A stretch of DNA of 58,862 nucleotides from Betaproteobacteria bacterium (GTDB taxonomy: Bacteria; Pseudomonadota; Gammaproteobacteria; Burkholderiales; SG8-39). A program made the translations under genes and the position numbers. This document shows, piece by piece, positions 16,777-25,080 of this stretch. Position 1 is the first letter of the stretch. Each line of letters starts with the position of its first letter. Below the pieces are notes generated by a model. The model searched no databases. It was not told the DNA's origin and was given only the letters and a program-made list of their open reading frames with translations. Location of the stretch: contig CANJXQ010000011.1 in NCBI GenBank assembly GCA_947478805.1, positions 1-58,862 of the forward strand. The letters are read 5' to 3'.

Positions 16777-17852
16777 GCCCGCTCCAGCACGACGGCCGTG
16801 TGTGTCTGTGCGCCTAATGGGGAGGACCCAATGGCCATTGCGCGCCTCGGCGCTGTGTCCAGTTGCGTTGCGCCGGCCGTGCCGCTCAGCTGATGGAAGC
16901 ATTCCGCGAGTCGCATCAGCCCCATCGCCGGATAACACCACGCGGCAGCCGAACCGCCGGCGCGATTGACGTTCTCCGCAAGAGCATAGTGTTCAAACGC
17001 GTGCCCAGGCGCCGCCAGTCCGAGGGACTCCAGTGCAAGCGCCTCTTCCACCAGGGTCATCCCGTCGATTTCGAACAGGTCGATGCTGTCGATCCCCCGC
17101 GCGGAGCCACGCAATGCCATCTCCGCTGACTGCCGCAATGCGGGCATCCCCACCAGGTCGCGCTCGCCAGGTCGCGGAAGGTCGGTGGCATGCCCGACAC
17201 CGCCAACGCGCACCGGTGACGGAGCCGCGCCGATGATCATGGCAACGACGATGTCCGCCCATTTCGGCCCCTCCGCTTGTCGGAGGGGATAAGCCAGCAC
17301 TGAATCGCGACTCGGGACGCGCAATGCACGCGGGCTGCGCCCTGCCCGCATCGAGCGCGCGGCAGTTGCAGCTGCGCGCGAATCCCCGGGATCCCCGTAC
17401 CTGGCCAGCCAGGCGCTCAATCGAACAGCGGAAATATCGAGTTCCTGCAGACCCAGGGGCTTCTCGAACGCGGGATCGAATCCGACCCGCGACACCGAAT
17501 CGGGCGCCCCTTCGCTGGCACGCCCCCAGGCGGCAACCACGGACAACCGCGCTTCGCCCGCCTCGATTCTGGCAGCGGCAAAAGATGCCGCGACCAATCC
17601 ATCCTCGTCCACCCGCATCTCGTCCTTCAAGTAAGAGCCGGCTGCCGGCGCCGTCACCATGCTGGACAAGGACCGTCCGTCGATCAAGTCGTGAGCCGCA
17701 ATGACCACCGAGTCGACCGCATCCATGTGGGCGTCGGACTGGCGCAATGCATCGGTCACCGTGGCGAATATCATGTCCGTGAGGCTACGACGCGAATCGC
17801 CCCAGCCGACGGACGTCGCCGCGCCATGCAAGTAGACCGGTCGCGCATTCAC
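16773..17852 (-). CDS. Thiolase-like partner subunit
   Basis: A 359-residue divergent thiolase-fold protein, first gene of the 11-gene operon. The N-terminal half keeps the DSVVIAAHDLIDGRSLSSM topology, and the C-terminal half has WCYPAMGLMRLAECFHQL at the place of the GHPLG loop (Tyr-Pro for His-Pro) and ends in a THTAVVLE strand. The region aligning with the catalytic Cys loop has no Cys. I infer that it forms a hetero-oligomer with the next thiolase-fold protein and DUF35, because all three genes overlap by ATGA and the same trio recurs at 20479-23218. Substrate unknown. Confidence 0.8.
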   Translation of the reverse strand: MNARPVYLHGAATSVGWGDSRRSLTDMIFATVTDALRQSDAHMDAVDSVVIAAHDLIDGRSLSSMVTAPAAGSYLKDEMRVDEDGLVAASFAAARIEAGEARLSVVAAWGRASEGAPDSVSRVGFDPAFEKPLGLQELDISAVRLSAWLARYGDPGDSRAAATAARSMRAGRSPRALRVPSRDSVLAYPLRQAEGPKWADIVVAMIIGAAPSPVRVGGVGHATDLPRPGERDLVGMPALRQSAEMALRGSARGIDSIDLFEIDGMTLVEEALALESLGLAAPGHAFEHYALAENVNRAGGSAAAWCYPAMGLMRLAECFHQLSGTAGATQLDTAPRRAMAIGSSPLGAQTHTAVVLERA

Positions 17853-17918
17853 TCGGGTGTCCTCATCCAGATCGAGACGGTTCGGATTGACCTGGGCCCG
17901 CCGCTCGGCGCCCCCAGA

Positions 17919-17934
17919 TCAACAATAACGTTGA
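17919..17934. promoter_or_regulatory. Candidate TetR operator, site A
   Basis: TCAAC-AATAAC-GTTGA lies in the 197-bp divergent region between the 11-gene operon (start 17852) and the ligase-tetR pair (start 18050). It is 67-82 bp from the first start and 116-131 bp from the second. It shares half-sites and spacing exactly with site B at 24860. Confidence 0.6.
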
Positions 17935-18049
17935 TTGGATTCTACCTTTCACGGCAAAATGCTGCAGCCGCTGTGCTATTTTTACACCTTGTATTCAGTT
18001 GTGCGGATCACGTACAGACTCTCAATTCTCGCGGGAAAGGAATATCACC

Positions 18050-19585
18050 ATGCTGGATGTGCGCAATGCGATGCGAAGGGCCGCCGCGTTTCACCGGGAC
18101 CGCATTGCTGTCATCAGCAATGACCGCAAGCTCACCTACACGCAGGCCTGGGAGCGCGGCCTGCGCTTCGCCAACGCCATGCTGTCACTGGGCGTCGTGC
18201 CCGGGGATCGCGTCGCGGTGCTCGAGGACAACTGCCTCGAGGCCTCGGATTTCTTCCTGGGAGCAGCCGCCGCGAACGTGGTGCGCGTCCCCCTCTATCG
18301 CCGCAATTCACGGGAGGCGCACGGGCACATGCTTCGCAACACCGCCTGTTCGGCCATCGTCGTCTCCGAAGAGTATCTGCACGAGATCGAGGGACTCGAG
18401 AAGACCATTCCCACGTTGAAGCACGTGATCGTGCGTCGGGCAGACTATGAGAGCTGGCTGCTCAAGCACTCCAAGGAAGATCCCAATCCCCCAGTGGCGT
18501 TGGACGATTTCCACATCATCCGCCACAGCGGCGGGACGACCGGCCAGTCGAAAGGCATGGCCTTTTCGCACCGCACCTGGATGAACACGGAACGCGACTG
18601 GACCTATCTGCTGCCGCCCATCGACGCCGGAGACGGCTGCGTTCATGCCGGGCCGATTTCCCATGGTTCAGGCTACCTGTTCCTGCCCATCTGGCTGGCC
18701 GGTGGCTACAACGTTCTCGAGGCCAAATTCAACCCCACCCGCATGCTCGACCTGATCGACGAGCATTGCGGTTATTTCTTTGCCGTGCCGACGATGATCA
18801 GCGACATGCTGGCGGCGCCGCCGACCAAGCGCGCATTCTCGAAATTGAAGGCCATCGTGATCTCCGGTGCGCCGATTCGCGCGCAAACGGCGCTTGCCGC
18901 CAAGGACATGTTCGGCGAATGCCTGCACCAGCTCTACGGACAGACCGAATGCACGCCCGTCGTCTGGATGAGCCCGAAGGAATGGTTCACCGAGGTCAAG
19001 GGGTCCGACCCGCTGGCATCCTGCGGGCGGGTCATGCCTTATGCGGAAGTGGAAATCCGCGATGATGACAACAAGACGCGCCCCGTGGGGGAAGTGGGCG
19101 AAATTGCCGTGCGCAGCGACGGGCAGATGGAGAAAATCTGGAATGAGCCGGAGCAGACCGCCAGCCGAGTGCTCGACGGCTGGGTCCTGACGCGCGACAT
19201 CGGCAAGCTCGACCAAAACGGATTTCTGTACCTCGTCGACCGCAAGGACGACATGATCATCTCGGGAGGCCTGAACATCTGGCCCGCGGAACTGGAAATT
19301 GCGATCTCCAGCCTTCCCGGCGTGCGCGAAGTCGCCGTTGTGGGAGCGCCTGCGGAGCGCTGGGGCGAGACGCCGGTTGCCGTCGTCGTCGTCAATCCGG
19401 GGGCTACGCTGACCAAGGAAGAGGTCATCCAGGTCTGCGCGCAGCAGCTAGGCTCATACAAGAAACCCTCGCAAGTGGTGCTGCAGAGCGAACCGCTTCC
19501 CCGCACCCCGGTCGGCAAGATACAACGCAAGCTTGTTCGCGAGACGTTCTGGGTCGGGCACAAGAGTCGCATCGGCGGCACCTGA
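18050..19585 (+). CDS. Acyl-CoA synthetase (AMP-binding), module A
   Basis: A 511-residue ANL-superfamily ligase. The P-loop HSGGTTGQSKG has Ser in place of the usual Pro, followed by YGQTECTP, VLTRDIGKLDQNG, MIISGGLNIWPAELE and the terminal PRTPVGKIQRK with the adenylation Lys. It converts a free acid to its CoA ester. The ATG at 18050 follows GGAAAGGA; a GTG-like extension of 17 residues is disfavoured. It is divergent from the P450/thiolase operon and followed after 76 bp by the tetR gene. It is clearly paralogous to the ligase at 23255, both beginning MLDVR.AMRRAA.F.R.RIA. Confidence 0.92.
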   Translation: MLDVRNAMRRAAAFHRDRIAVISNDRKLTYTQAWERGLRFANAMLSLGVVPGDRVAVLEDNCLEASDFFLGAAAANVVRVPLYRRNSREAHGHMLRNTACSAIVVSEEYLHEIEGLEKTIPTLKHVIVRRADYESWLLKHSKEDPNPPVALDDFHIIRHSGGTTGQSKGMAFSHRTWMNTERDWTYLLPPIDAGDGCVHAGPISHGSGYLFLPIWLAGGYNVLEAKFNPTRMLDLIDEHCGYFFAVPTMISDMLAAPPTKRAFSKLKAIVISGAPIRAQTALAAKDMFGECLHQLYGQTECTPVVWMSPKEWFTEVKGSDPLASCGRVMPYAEVEIRDDDNKTRPVGEVGEIAVRSDGQMEKIWNEPEQTASRVLDGWVLTRDIGKLDQNGFLYLVDRKDDMIISGGLNIWPAELEIAISSLPGVREVAVVGAPAERWGETPVAVVVVNPGATLTKEEVIQVCAQQLGSYKKPSQVVLQSEPLPRTPVGKIQRKLVRETFWVGHKSRIGGT

Positions 19586-19661
19586 TCGTCAGGCGATTGC
19601 GTCTGCCCGTGCGTACCTGCCCACGTTTTCCCACCAAGTTAGCAGTCAACCGGATCACACC

Positions 19662-20417
19662 GTGAAGAGCATCGCCAAGCGGCGGGCACTGGCCCGCAAG
19701 AGCGGGGAAAAGGAATACGAGAGCCGGCGCGCAGAGCTGCTGAAGGCGGCCGCGAAAATATTCCTCGAAAAAGGCTTCCGGGCGACGAGCCTGGATGACA
19801 TTGCCAGAATCGTCGGAATCAACCGCGCCTCCCTTTACTACTATGTGTCTGGGAAGGAAGAGTTGTTCCGCGAAATCAATCGCGACGCAACGCTAGAGAA
19901 CGTCCTGATGGCCGAGCGCATTTTCAAGGGTGCAGGGAGCGCCCGCGAGAAACTGCGCGCATTCATGGTCGCGCTCATGGAGTCCTTCGAGCGCCACTAC
20001 CCTTACCTGTATGTGTATATCCAGGAGGACATGACCCGCGTCTCCAGTGACCGTACGCGCTGGGGAAAGGAAATGAACGCCCTGGCCAGACGGTTCGACG
20101 AAGCCGTCACCGGCATCGTGCTCAGCGGCTTTGCTCCCAAACCCTCACTCGCAGAACGACGCCGGGCCCGCGTGCTGGCCTTCGGGATGATCGGATTGTG
20201 CAACTGGAGCCACCGCTGGTTCCGCCCGGGACACGGCTTGTCCGCGCGAGCCGTCGGCAATCTGTTCGCCGACATGGTCCTGGATGGGGTTTACGCGCAG
20301 TCGCTCCCGGCAGCTTCTCCCGGGGGCCTCAGGCTTGCCATTCCCGCGGCCAAGAAATCGGTCAGGAAGTCCAATGGCGCTCGCGCCGCGAAGACTGGGG
20401 CCGCAATCCCTTCCTAG
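19662..20417 (+). CDS. TetR/AcrR-family transcriptional regulator
   Basis: A 251-residue regulator. The helix-turn-helix is SLDDIARIVGINRASLYYYV, in the KAAAKIFLEKGFRATS context typical of TetR proteins, and the C-terminal two thirds is the ligand-binding domain. A basic, Ala-rich tail after residue 225 is longer than usual. The chosen start is GTG at 19662; no ATG precedes the helix-turn-helix within the intergenic gap, and the ribosome-binding site is weak. It is cotranscribed with the module A ligase and convergent with module B. I infer that it represses both modules through TCAAC-N6-GTTGA sites, with an acyl-CoA as probable inducer, as for many regulators of degradative CoA pathways. Confidence 0.87.
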   Translation: MKSIAKRRALARKSGEKEYESRRAELLKAAAKIFLEKGFRATSLDDIARIVGINRASLYYYVSGKEELFREINRDATLENVLMAERIFKGAGSAREKLRAFMVALMESFERHYPYLYVYIQEDMTRVSSDRTRWGKEMNALARRFDEAVTGIVLSGFAPKPSLAERRRARVLAFGMIGLCNWSHRWFRPGHGLSARAVGNLFADMVLDGVYAQSLPAASPGGLRLAIPAAKKSVRKSNGARAAKTGAAIPS

Positions 20418-20478
20418 TCGTTCGCGGCGATCGCCCATTCAGCGTCACTGCCATTCCCAACGGCGGAACGGATCACCC

Positions 20479-20976
20479 CTAAATCGGCGCGATCAATTCG
20501 AAGTGAAAGTCGGTGATACGACCTTCGCGCACATCCGAGAATATGGCACGAACGCGCGGCTTGGCCATGAGCTTGTTGCCCGCGGCTTCAATGTCGGTGA
20601 GATCAACGCCACGAACATAGTTGAGCACTGCGGTATCCGCGCCGTCCAGCGTCACATACCCCATGACGAACGGCGGGTCCGGCAAGCCGGGAAACTTCGC
20701 CGCCACGATCGTGAAGATGTCCAGCGTCCCCTCCGGCCCGACTTCGACCCATTCCCCGGTGCGCTCATAGCTCGCATCGCAGAATGACCTGGCGGGTACG
20801 AGGACGCGCCCGGTCGATGGGACGCGCGTCCCCATGATCCTGCGGTTGATCTTGATCTCGTTGAAAAACCGACTGGCCACCGCCCCGGCAAAATAGCGGT
20901 ACTCGAAATTCCAGTGGCCGGCGATGGTGATGGGCTTGGAGATGGGATCGGGTGTTTGCACGACGAATTCCTTCAA
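20479..20976 (-). CDS. DUF35 OB-fold protein with degraded zinc ribbon
   Basis: A 165-residue paralogue of the DUF35 protein at 15137, sharing the FEYRYFAGAVASRFFNEIK opening, IMGTR, VLVPARSFC and VMGYVTLDGADTAV. The four zinc cysteines are nearly gone: the first pair reads VPST instead of CGKC, and the second reads CDAS instead of CEAC. The OB fold is intact. A zinc-free partner subunit is therefore likely. The start is probably the TTG at 20976, overlapping the upstream thiolase stop as TTGA, mirroring the ATGA overlap in module A. It is the last gene of the module B operon and convergent with tetR. Confidence 0.83.
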   Translation of the reverse strand: MKEFVVQTPDPISKPITIAGHWNFEYRYFAGAVASRFFNEIKINRRIMGTRVPSTGRVLVPARSFCDASYERTGEWVEVGPEGTLDIFTIVAAKFPGLPDPPFVMGYVTLDGADTAVLNYVRGVDLTDIEAAGNKLMAKPRVRAIFSDVREGRITDFHFELIAPI

Positions 20977-22136
20977 GGACGGTTGGAACCGAGAACCACG
21001 GCAGTCGAAAATTGCGTAGCGCCCCCCTGCCCTGTGGCCACCGCATGGCGAACCCCGTCAAGCTGGCGCTTGCCGGCAAGTCCACGCACCTGCAGTGCGC
21101 ACTCGACGATCCGAATCAGCGCGGTTGCGCTCACCGGATTGGCTGCCTGCGGCCCACCCGAAGGATTGACAAGCGCCCGCGTGCGCCCCTCAAGCAGCCT
21201 GTCGAGGAAGGCCGGGCCATTCTTCGCTTCGCAAAGACCCAAAGCGCTGTAAGCCATGGCCTCGGCGCTGGCAAAGGGAGCCTGTATCTCCACGCAATCG
21301 ATTACTTCTGACGGGTTGGCGATGCCGGCCTCGCGGTAGGCTTTTTCGGCCGACCTGCGCAATGTGAGCAATTCGACGAGCGAGCCCTCCGGCCGGCGAA
21401 TCCGATCGCCCATCGCGTAGGCATCGCTGAAGGCACCGGTGCCAAGCACCCAGGCGGCGCGACGCGCACCGACGAACTTTTCCGATGCGAGAACCGCCAC
21501 GCAAACGCCCTCGCTCATCGGGCATGCCTCCAGCGTGCGGATCGGCCACGACAGGATCGGTGACGCGAGCACCTGTGCCTTGTCGAACAGGCGCGGATTC
21601 TCCAGCGTGTCGTTGTTCTGGGAAGCCAGTGAATTCTTCGCTGCCAGCGACGCCCAGTGGTCGGTCGTGTAACCGTACTCCTGCATCAGCATGGTGGCAC
21701 GCATGGCGATCATGCTGATCGTGCTGATGCTGATGTCCTTCTCGTAGATCGGATCGAAAATGGAGTTGAAAACCGCCTGCGCCGTGGTCGCATAGCCCAT
21801 GCGCTCGACCGCGACCACCAGTGCAACGTCGCAGCGACCCGAAGCAATCCACGACATGGCGGCAAGAAATGCCGATGACCCGGTGGCCCCGCCCGTATTG
21901 ACGCGGAAGTACGGCACGCCGGGCCGCGATATCGACGCCATGTCGATGTGATTGATGCCGGCCAGGGCATCGGGCGCGACACCACCGACAATGACACCGA
22001 TGGCATCCGAATCGATCTGCGCATCGGTCAATGCCGCCTCGACGGCATCACGCACCAATTCGGCGGTATTGCGCTCGACATGGCGACGCCGGTAGGTGGT
22101 CTGTCCCACCCCGATGATGGCAACCGGATCTCTCAT
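20973..22136 (-). CDS. Thiolase-superfamily protein lacking the nucleophilic Cys, module B
   Basis: A 387-residue protein of the same length as the module A thiolase and closely similar throughout. The altered active site is shared: VNTGGATG for the Cys loop, AANPVSAT for the GHPLG loop and ATGQGG at the C-terminal Cys loop. Conservation of these changes in both copies argues for a distinct activity, not decay. The ATG at 22136 overlaps the stop of the upstream partner gene (ATGA). It is expected to assemble with the thiolase-like protein encoded upstream and the DUF35 protein encoded downstream. Confidence 0.85.
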   Translation of the reverse strand: MRDPVAIIGVGQTTYRRRHVERNTAELVRDAVEAALTDAQIDSDAIGVIVGGVAPDALAGINHIDMASISRPGVPYFRVNTGGATGSSAFLAAMSWIASGRCDVALVVAVERMGYATTAQAVFNSIFDPIYEKDISISTISMIAMRATMLMQEYGYTTDHWASLAAKNSLASQNNDTLENPRLFDKAQVLASPILSWPIRTLEACPMSEGVCVAVLASEKFVGARRAAWVLGTGAFSDAYAMGDRIRRPEGSLVELLTLRRSAEKAYREAGIANPSEVIDCVEIQAPFASAEAMAYSALGLCEAKNGPAFLDRLLEGRTRALVNPSGGPQAANPVSATALIRIVECALQVRGLAGKRQLDGVRHAVATGQGGATQFSTAVVLGSNRP

Positions 22137-23218
22137 GCCGTCACCAGCACCATGGCACCATGGGACTGCGCGCCAACCGGCGAAAACCCGGTGGCTAGCG
22201 CCGCTCGCAATCGCCCGGGGACTTGCACCCCCTGGGCCTGTCCGGTCAACTGCAGGTAACACTCGGCAAGCCTCACCAAACCCATGGCCGGGTAACACCA
22301 CCCCGATGCGCCGCCCCCGGACGGATTGATTCCAGTCCCATCGGCATAGGTTGCAAAGCCCTGGCCCGGTGCGGCCAGCCCCAGCACCTCCAGGGCATAC
22401 GCTTCATCGAACAGGGTTGCTCCTTCAAGCTCGAACAGGTCAATGTCCCTGGATTGCATCGATGCGCTGGACAACGCTCGCTCCGCGGCCTGCGCCAACG
22501 AAGGCATCCTGAGCAGGTCGCGATCGCCGACATTTGAAGAATCGGTGGAGTGGCCAGTCCCCGCGATGCGGACACGCGCCGGACGCGGCCCGAGGATGGC
22601 GGCAACGACGATATCGGCCATGCACGGCGCCTCCTCTTGCCGCAACGGATGCCACAGGTTCGGGGCATGGCCGCCGGACTTCAACGCTCGCCCATTGCTG
22701 CCCGCCCGCCGGGCACGTGCCTGACCGGCGCGACGACGTGAATCTTCAAGGCCGGGGTGTCGTTGAAGCCATGCCGACAGGCGCAGTGCAGACAGTGAAA
22801 ACTCATCCAGTCCCAGCGGCTGGATCATGAATGGATCGAAGGCGGTCTGCGACGTGCGCTGGAAATCGCCTTCGCTGGCGCGGCCGCATGCCGCCACAAC
22901 CGAGAATTCCGACTCTCCCGCCTCGATGCGCGCTGCTGCGAGCGACGCGGCCACCAGCCCATCGTCGGCGAGGCGGATTTCATCACGCATGTAGGCACCG
23001 GCCGCCGGTGCCGTCACCATGCTGGACAGCGAACGCCCATCGACGAGGTCATGCGCGGCCAGCACCACCGAATCCATCTCGGCCATTTTTGCGCCCGCGT
23101 TCGACAGCGCGCCGGTCACCGTCTCGAAGATGAGATCGGGGAGGCTGCGCTCGGCATCGGCCCATGTGACCGAAATCGCTACGCCTTGGATATACGCCGA
23201 ATTAGGAGAAATTCCCAT
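22133..23218 (-). CDS. Thiolase-like partner subunit, module B
   Basis: A 361-residue paralogue of the protein at 16773. Shared blocks are AHDLVDGRSLSSMVTAPAAG, VVAACGRASEG, DIDLFELEGATL and SGWCYPAMGLVRLAECYLQL. No Cys is present in the loop that carries the thiolase nucleophile. A stretch around residues 160-190 (ArgAla-rich, GQARARRAGSNGR) differs most between the two copies. It lies 36 bp downstream of the module B ligase gene and overlaps the thiolase gene by 4 bp, so it is the second gene of a four-gene operon. Confidence 0.8.
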   Translation of the reverse strand: MGISPNSAYIQGVAISVTWADAERSLPDLIFETVTGALSNAGAKMAEMDSVVLAAHDLVDGRSLSSMVTAPAAGAYMRDEIRLADDGLVAASLAAARIEAGESEFSVVAACGRASEGDFQRTSQTAFDPFMIQPLGLDEFSLSALRLSAWLQRHPGLEDSRRRAGQARARRAGSNGRALKSGGHAPNLWHPLRQEEAPCMADIVVAAILGPRPARVRIAGTGHSTDSSNVGDRDLLRMPSLAQAAERALSSASMQSRDIDLFELEGATLFDEAYALEVLGLAAPGQGFATYADGTGINPSGGGASGWCYPAMGLVRLAECYLQLTGQAQGVQVPGRLRAALATGFSPVGAQSHGAMVLVTA

Positions 23219-23254
23219 ATAAGATGGCTTGACTGCGTGCGTTTGCGTGGAAAC

Positions 23255-24799
23255 TCAAACGCCGCTGATCGAACTCTTGTGCCCCTTCCAGAACGGCTCG
23301 CGCAGCGCCTTGCGCAGGATCTTGCCGACCGGGGTGCGCGGCAGCGGCTCGCTCAGGAACTCCACGCGCGAGGGCTTCTTGTACGATCCGAGTCGTTCAG
23401 CGCATTCGCGGATGACCGCATCCGCGCTCATATCGACACCGGGCTCCAGGACGACAAACGCGGCTGGTGTCTCACCCCAGCGTGCATCCGGAATTCCCAC
23501 GACAGCGACTTCGCGCACGCCGCGCATGGCGGCGATCACGATTTCCAATTCCGCGGGCCAGATGTTGAAGCCGCCCGAAATGATCATGTCGTCCTTGCGA
23601 TCGACAAGGTACAGATAGCCGTTCTCGTCGAGGCGGCCGACATCTCGCGTCAAGACCCAGCCGTCGATCAGGCGCTGTGCAGTGAGCTCCGGATCGTCCC
23701 AGATGCTGCTCATCTGCCCGTCGCAACGCACCGCGATTTCGCCGACTTCACCCGTCGGCAGCGGCTTGTTGTCATCGCCACGTATCTCAATCTCGGCAAA
23801 CGGCATCACGCGACCGACCGACGAGATGGGATCGGAGCCGGGAACCTCGGCAAACCATTCGGCAGGCCCCATGAACGCCACGGGCACCGCCTCCGTCTGC
23901 CCATACATCTGGTAAAGCTTGTCGCCAAAGAGATCGCGCGCGGAAAGTGCCGTCTGTGCGCGAATGGGAGCCCCCGAGACCACCAGCGCCTTGAGCTTCG
24001 GGAAAGTGGGCCGCGTGGGCATCTGTTTCGCCGTCGAGACCAGATCGCTCACCACCGTGGGCACGGCAAACATGTACCCGCCCTTGGTCGCGAGGAGATC
24101 GAGCACCCGTTTTGCGTCGAACTTCGGTTCCAGCATGTTGCAGCCGCCCGCCAACCACACCGGCACGAACAACATGCCCGAACCGTGCGATATCGGCGCC
24201 GCATGGATGCAGAAGTCGGACGGGCTGAACGGCGGCAGGTGGTGCGTCCAGTCGCGCTCCATCGACATCCATTCGCGATGCGTGAACCCGATACCCTTTG
24301 ACACCCCGGTCGTCCCTCCGGAATGCCGGATGACGTAATAGTCGTTCATCGAGACTGTCGGATTGGGATCCGTTGCAGGCTGTTTGGCCAGCCACGACTC
24401 GTAGTCCGAACCACGGACGAGCACATGCTTGAGGTCGGGCAAGCTCTCCTTCAAACCCTCCACTTCGCGCATATGCTCCTCTGACACGACAAGCACGCGG
24501 CACTTGGTGTGCCGCATCATGTGGCCATGCGCCTCCTTGGAGTTGCGCTTGTAGAGGGGGACGCGGACAAGGTTTGCGGCCGCGGTCCCCAGGAAGAAAT
24601 CAGCTGCCTCAAGGCAGTTGTCCTCCAGCACCGCGATTCGATCCCCCGGCTTGGTGCCAAGGGCCAACAATGCGTTAGCCATACGAAGGCCGCGCTCCCA
24701 TGCCTGCGCATAGGTGAATTGGCGGTCACCACAAACGATTGCGATGCGCTCGCGATTGAAGCCGGCCGCCCTGCGCATTGCGCTGCGAACATCAAGCAT
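23255..24799 (-). CDS. Acyl-CoA synthetase (AMP-binding), module B
   Basis: A 514-residue acyl-CoA ligase, paralogue of the one at 18050. Its motifs are HSGGTTGVSKG (P-loop, again without the usual Pro), YGQTEAVP, VLTRDVGRLDENG, MIISGGFNIWPAELE and PRTPVGKILRKALRE with the adenylation Lys. The ATG at 24799 has a GGGGG ribosome-binding stretch; a 15-residue extension is less likely. It is the first gene of module B, with the candidate operator 61-76 bp upstream, and divergent from a Bug receptor gene 281 bp away. The small differences near the acyl pocket may mean a related but not identical acid is activated. Confidence 0.92.
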   Translation of the reverse strand: MLDVRSAMRRAAGFNRERIAIVCGDRQFTYAQAWERGLRMANALLALGTKPGDRIAVLEDNCLEAADFFLGTAAANLVRVPLYKRNSKEAHGHMMRHTKCRVLVVSEEHMREVEGLKESLPDLKHVLVRGSDYESWLAKQPATDPNPTVSMNDYYVIRHSGGTTGVSKGIGFTHREWMSMERDWTHHLPPFSPSDFCIHAAPISHGSGMLFVPVWLAGGCNMLEPKFDAKRVLDLLATKGGYMFAVPTVVSDLVSTAKQMPTRPTFPKLKALVVSGAPIRAQTALSARDLFGDKLYQMYGQTEAVPVAFMGPAEWFAEVPGSDPISSVGRVMPFAEIEIRGDDNKPLPTGEVGEIAVRCDGQMSSIWDDPELTAQRLIDGWVLTRDVGRLDENGYLYLVDRKDDMIISGGFNIWPAELEIVIAAMRGVREVAVVGIPDARWGETPAAFVVLEPGVDMSADAVIRECAERLGSYKKPSRVEFLSEPLPRTPVGKILRKALREPFWKGHKSSISGV

Positions 24800-24859
24800 T
24801 GGACCCCCTATATTGCATATCCACAAGACCGGGCAGACTAACAAGGGGCTTTACCGGTG

Positions 24860-24875
24860 TCAACGCGCTCGTTGA
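24860..24875. promoter_or_regulatory. Candidate TetR operator, site B
   Basis: TCAAC-GCGCTC-GTTGA, with the same half-sites and 6-bp spacing as site A, lies 61-76 bp upstream of the module B ligase start. It is also 206-221 bp upstream of the divergent Bug receptor gene, so it could serve both. Confidence 0.6.
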
Positions 24876-25080
24876 TCCCATCGGGGATTCGCGTTTCTGG
24901 AATACACCTCACTTACACAGGCACGCAATTACAGGCACGCAATTCGCATCCTTTTGCCGCAGCGGCGACACAATGCGCGGATAACTATCGATTGCGCATG
25001 TCGGTCGTCACAACCCATAATCCGTGGCGTGGCCGGATACTTGGTTCATGTTGATAGGTAAACTCTGGGGAGGAAGCACG

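Noticed and set aside
23051-24301. Open frame of about 416 codons opposite the module B ligase
   Set aside because: The ligase on the other strand has all ANL motifs; the antisense product has none.
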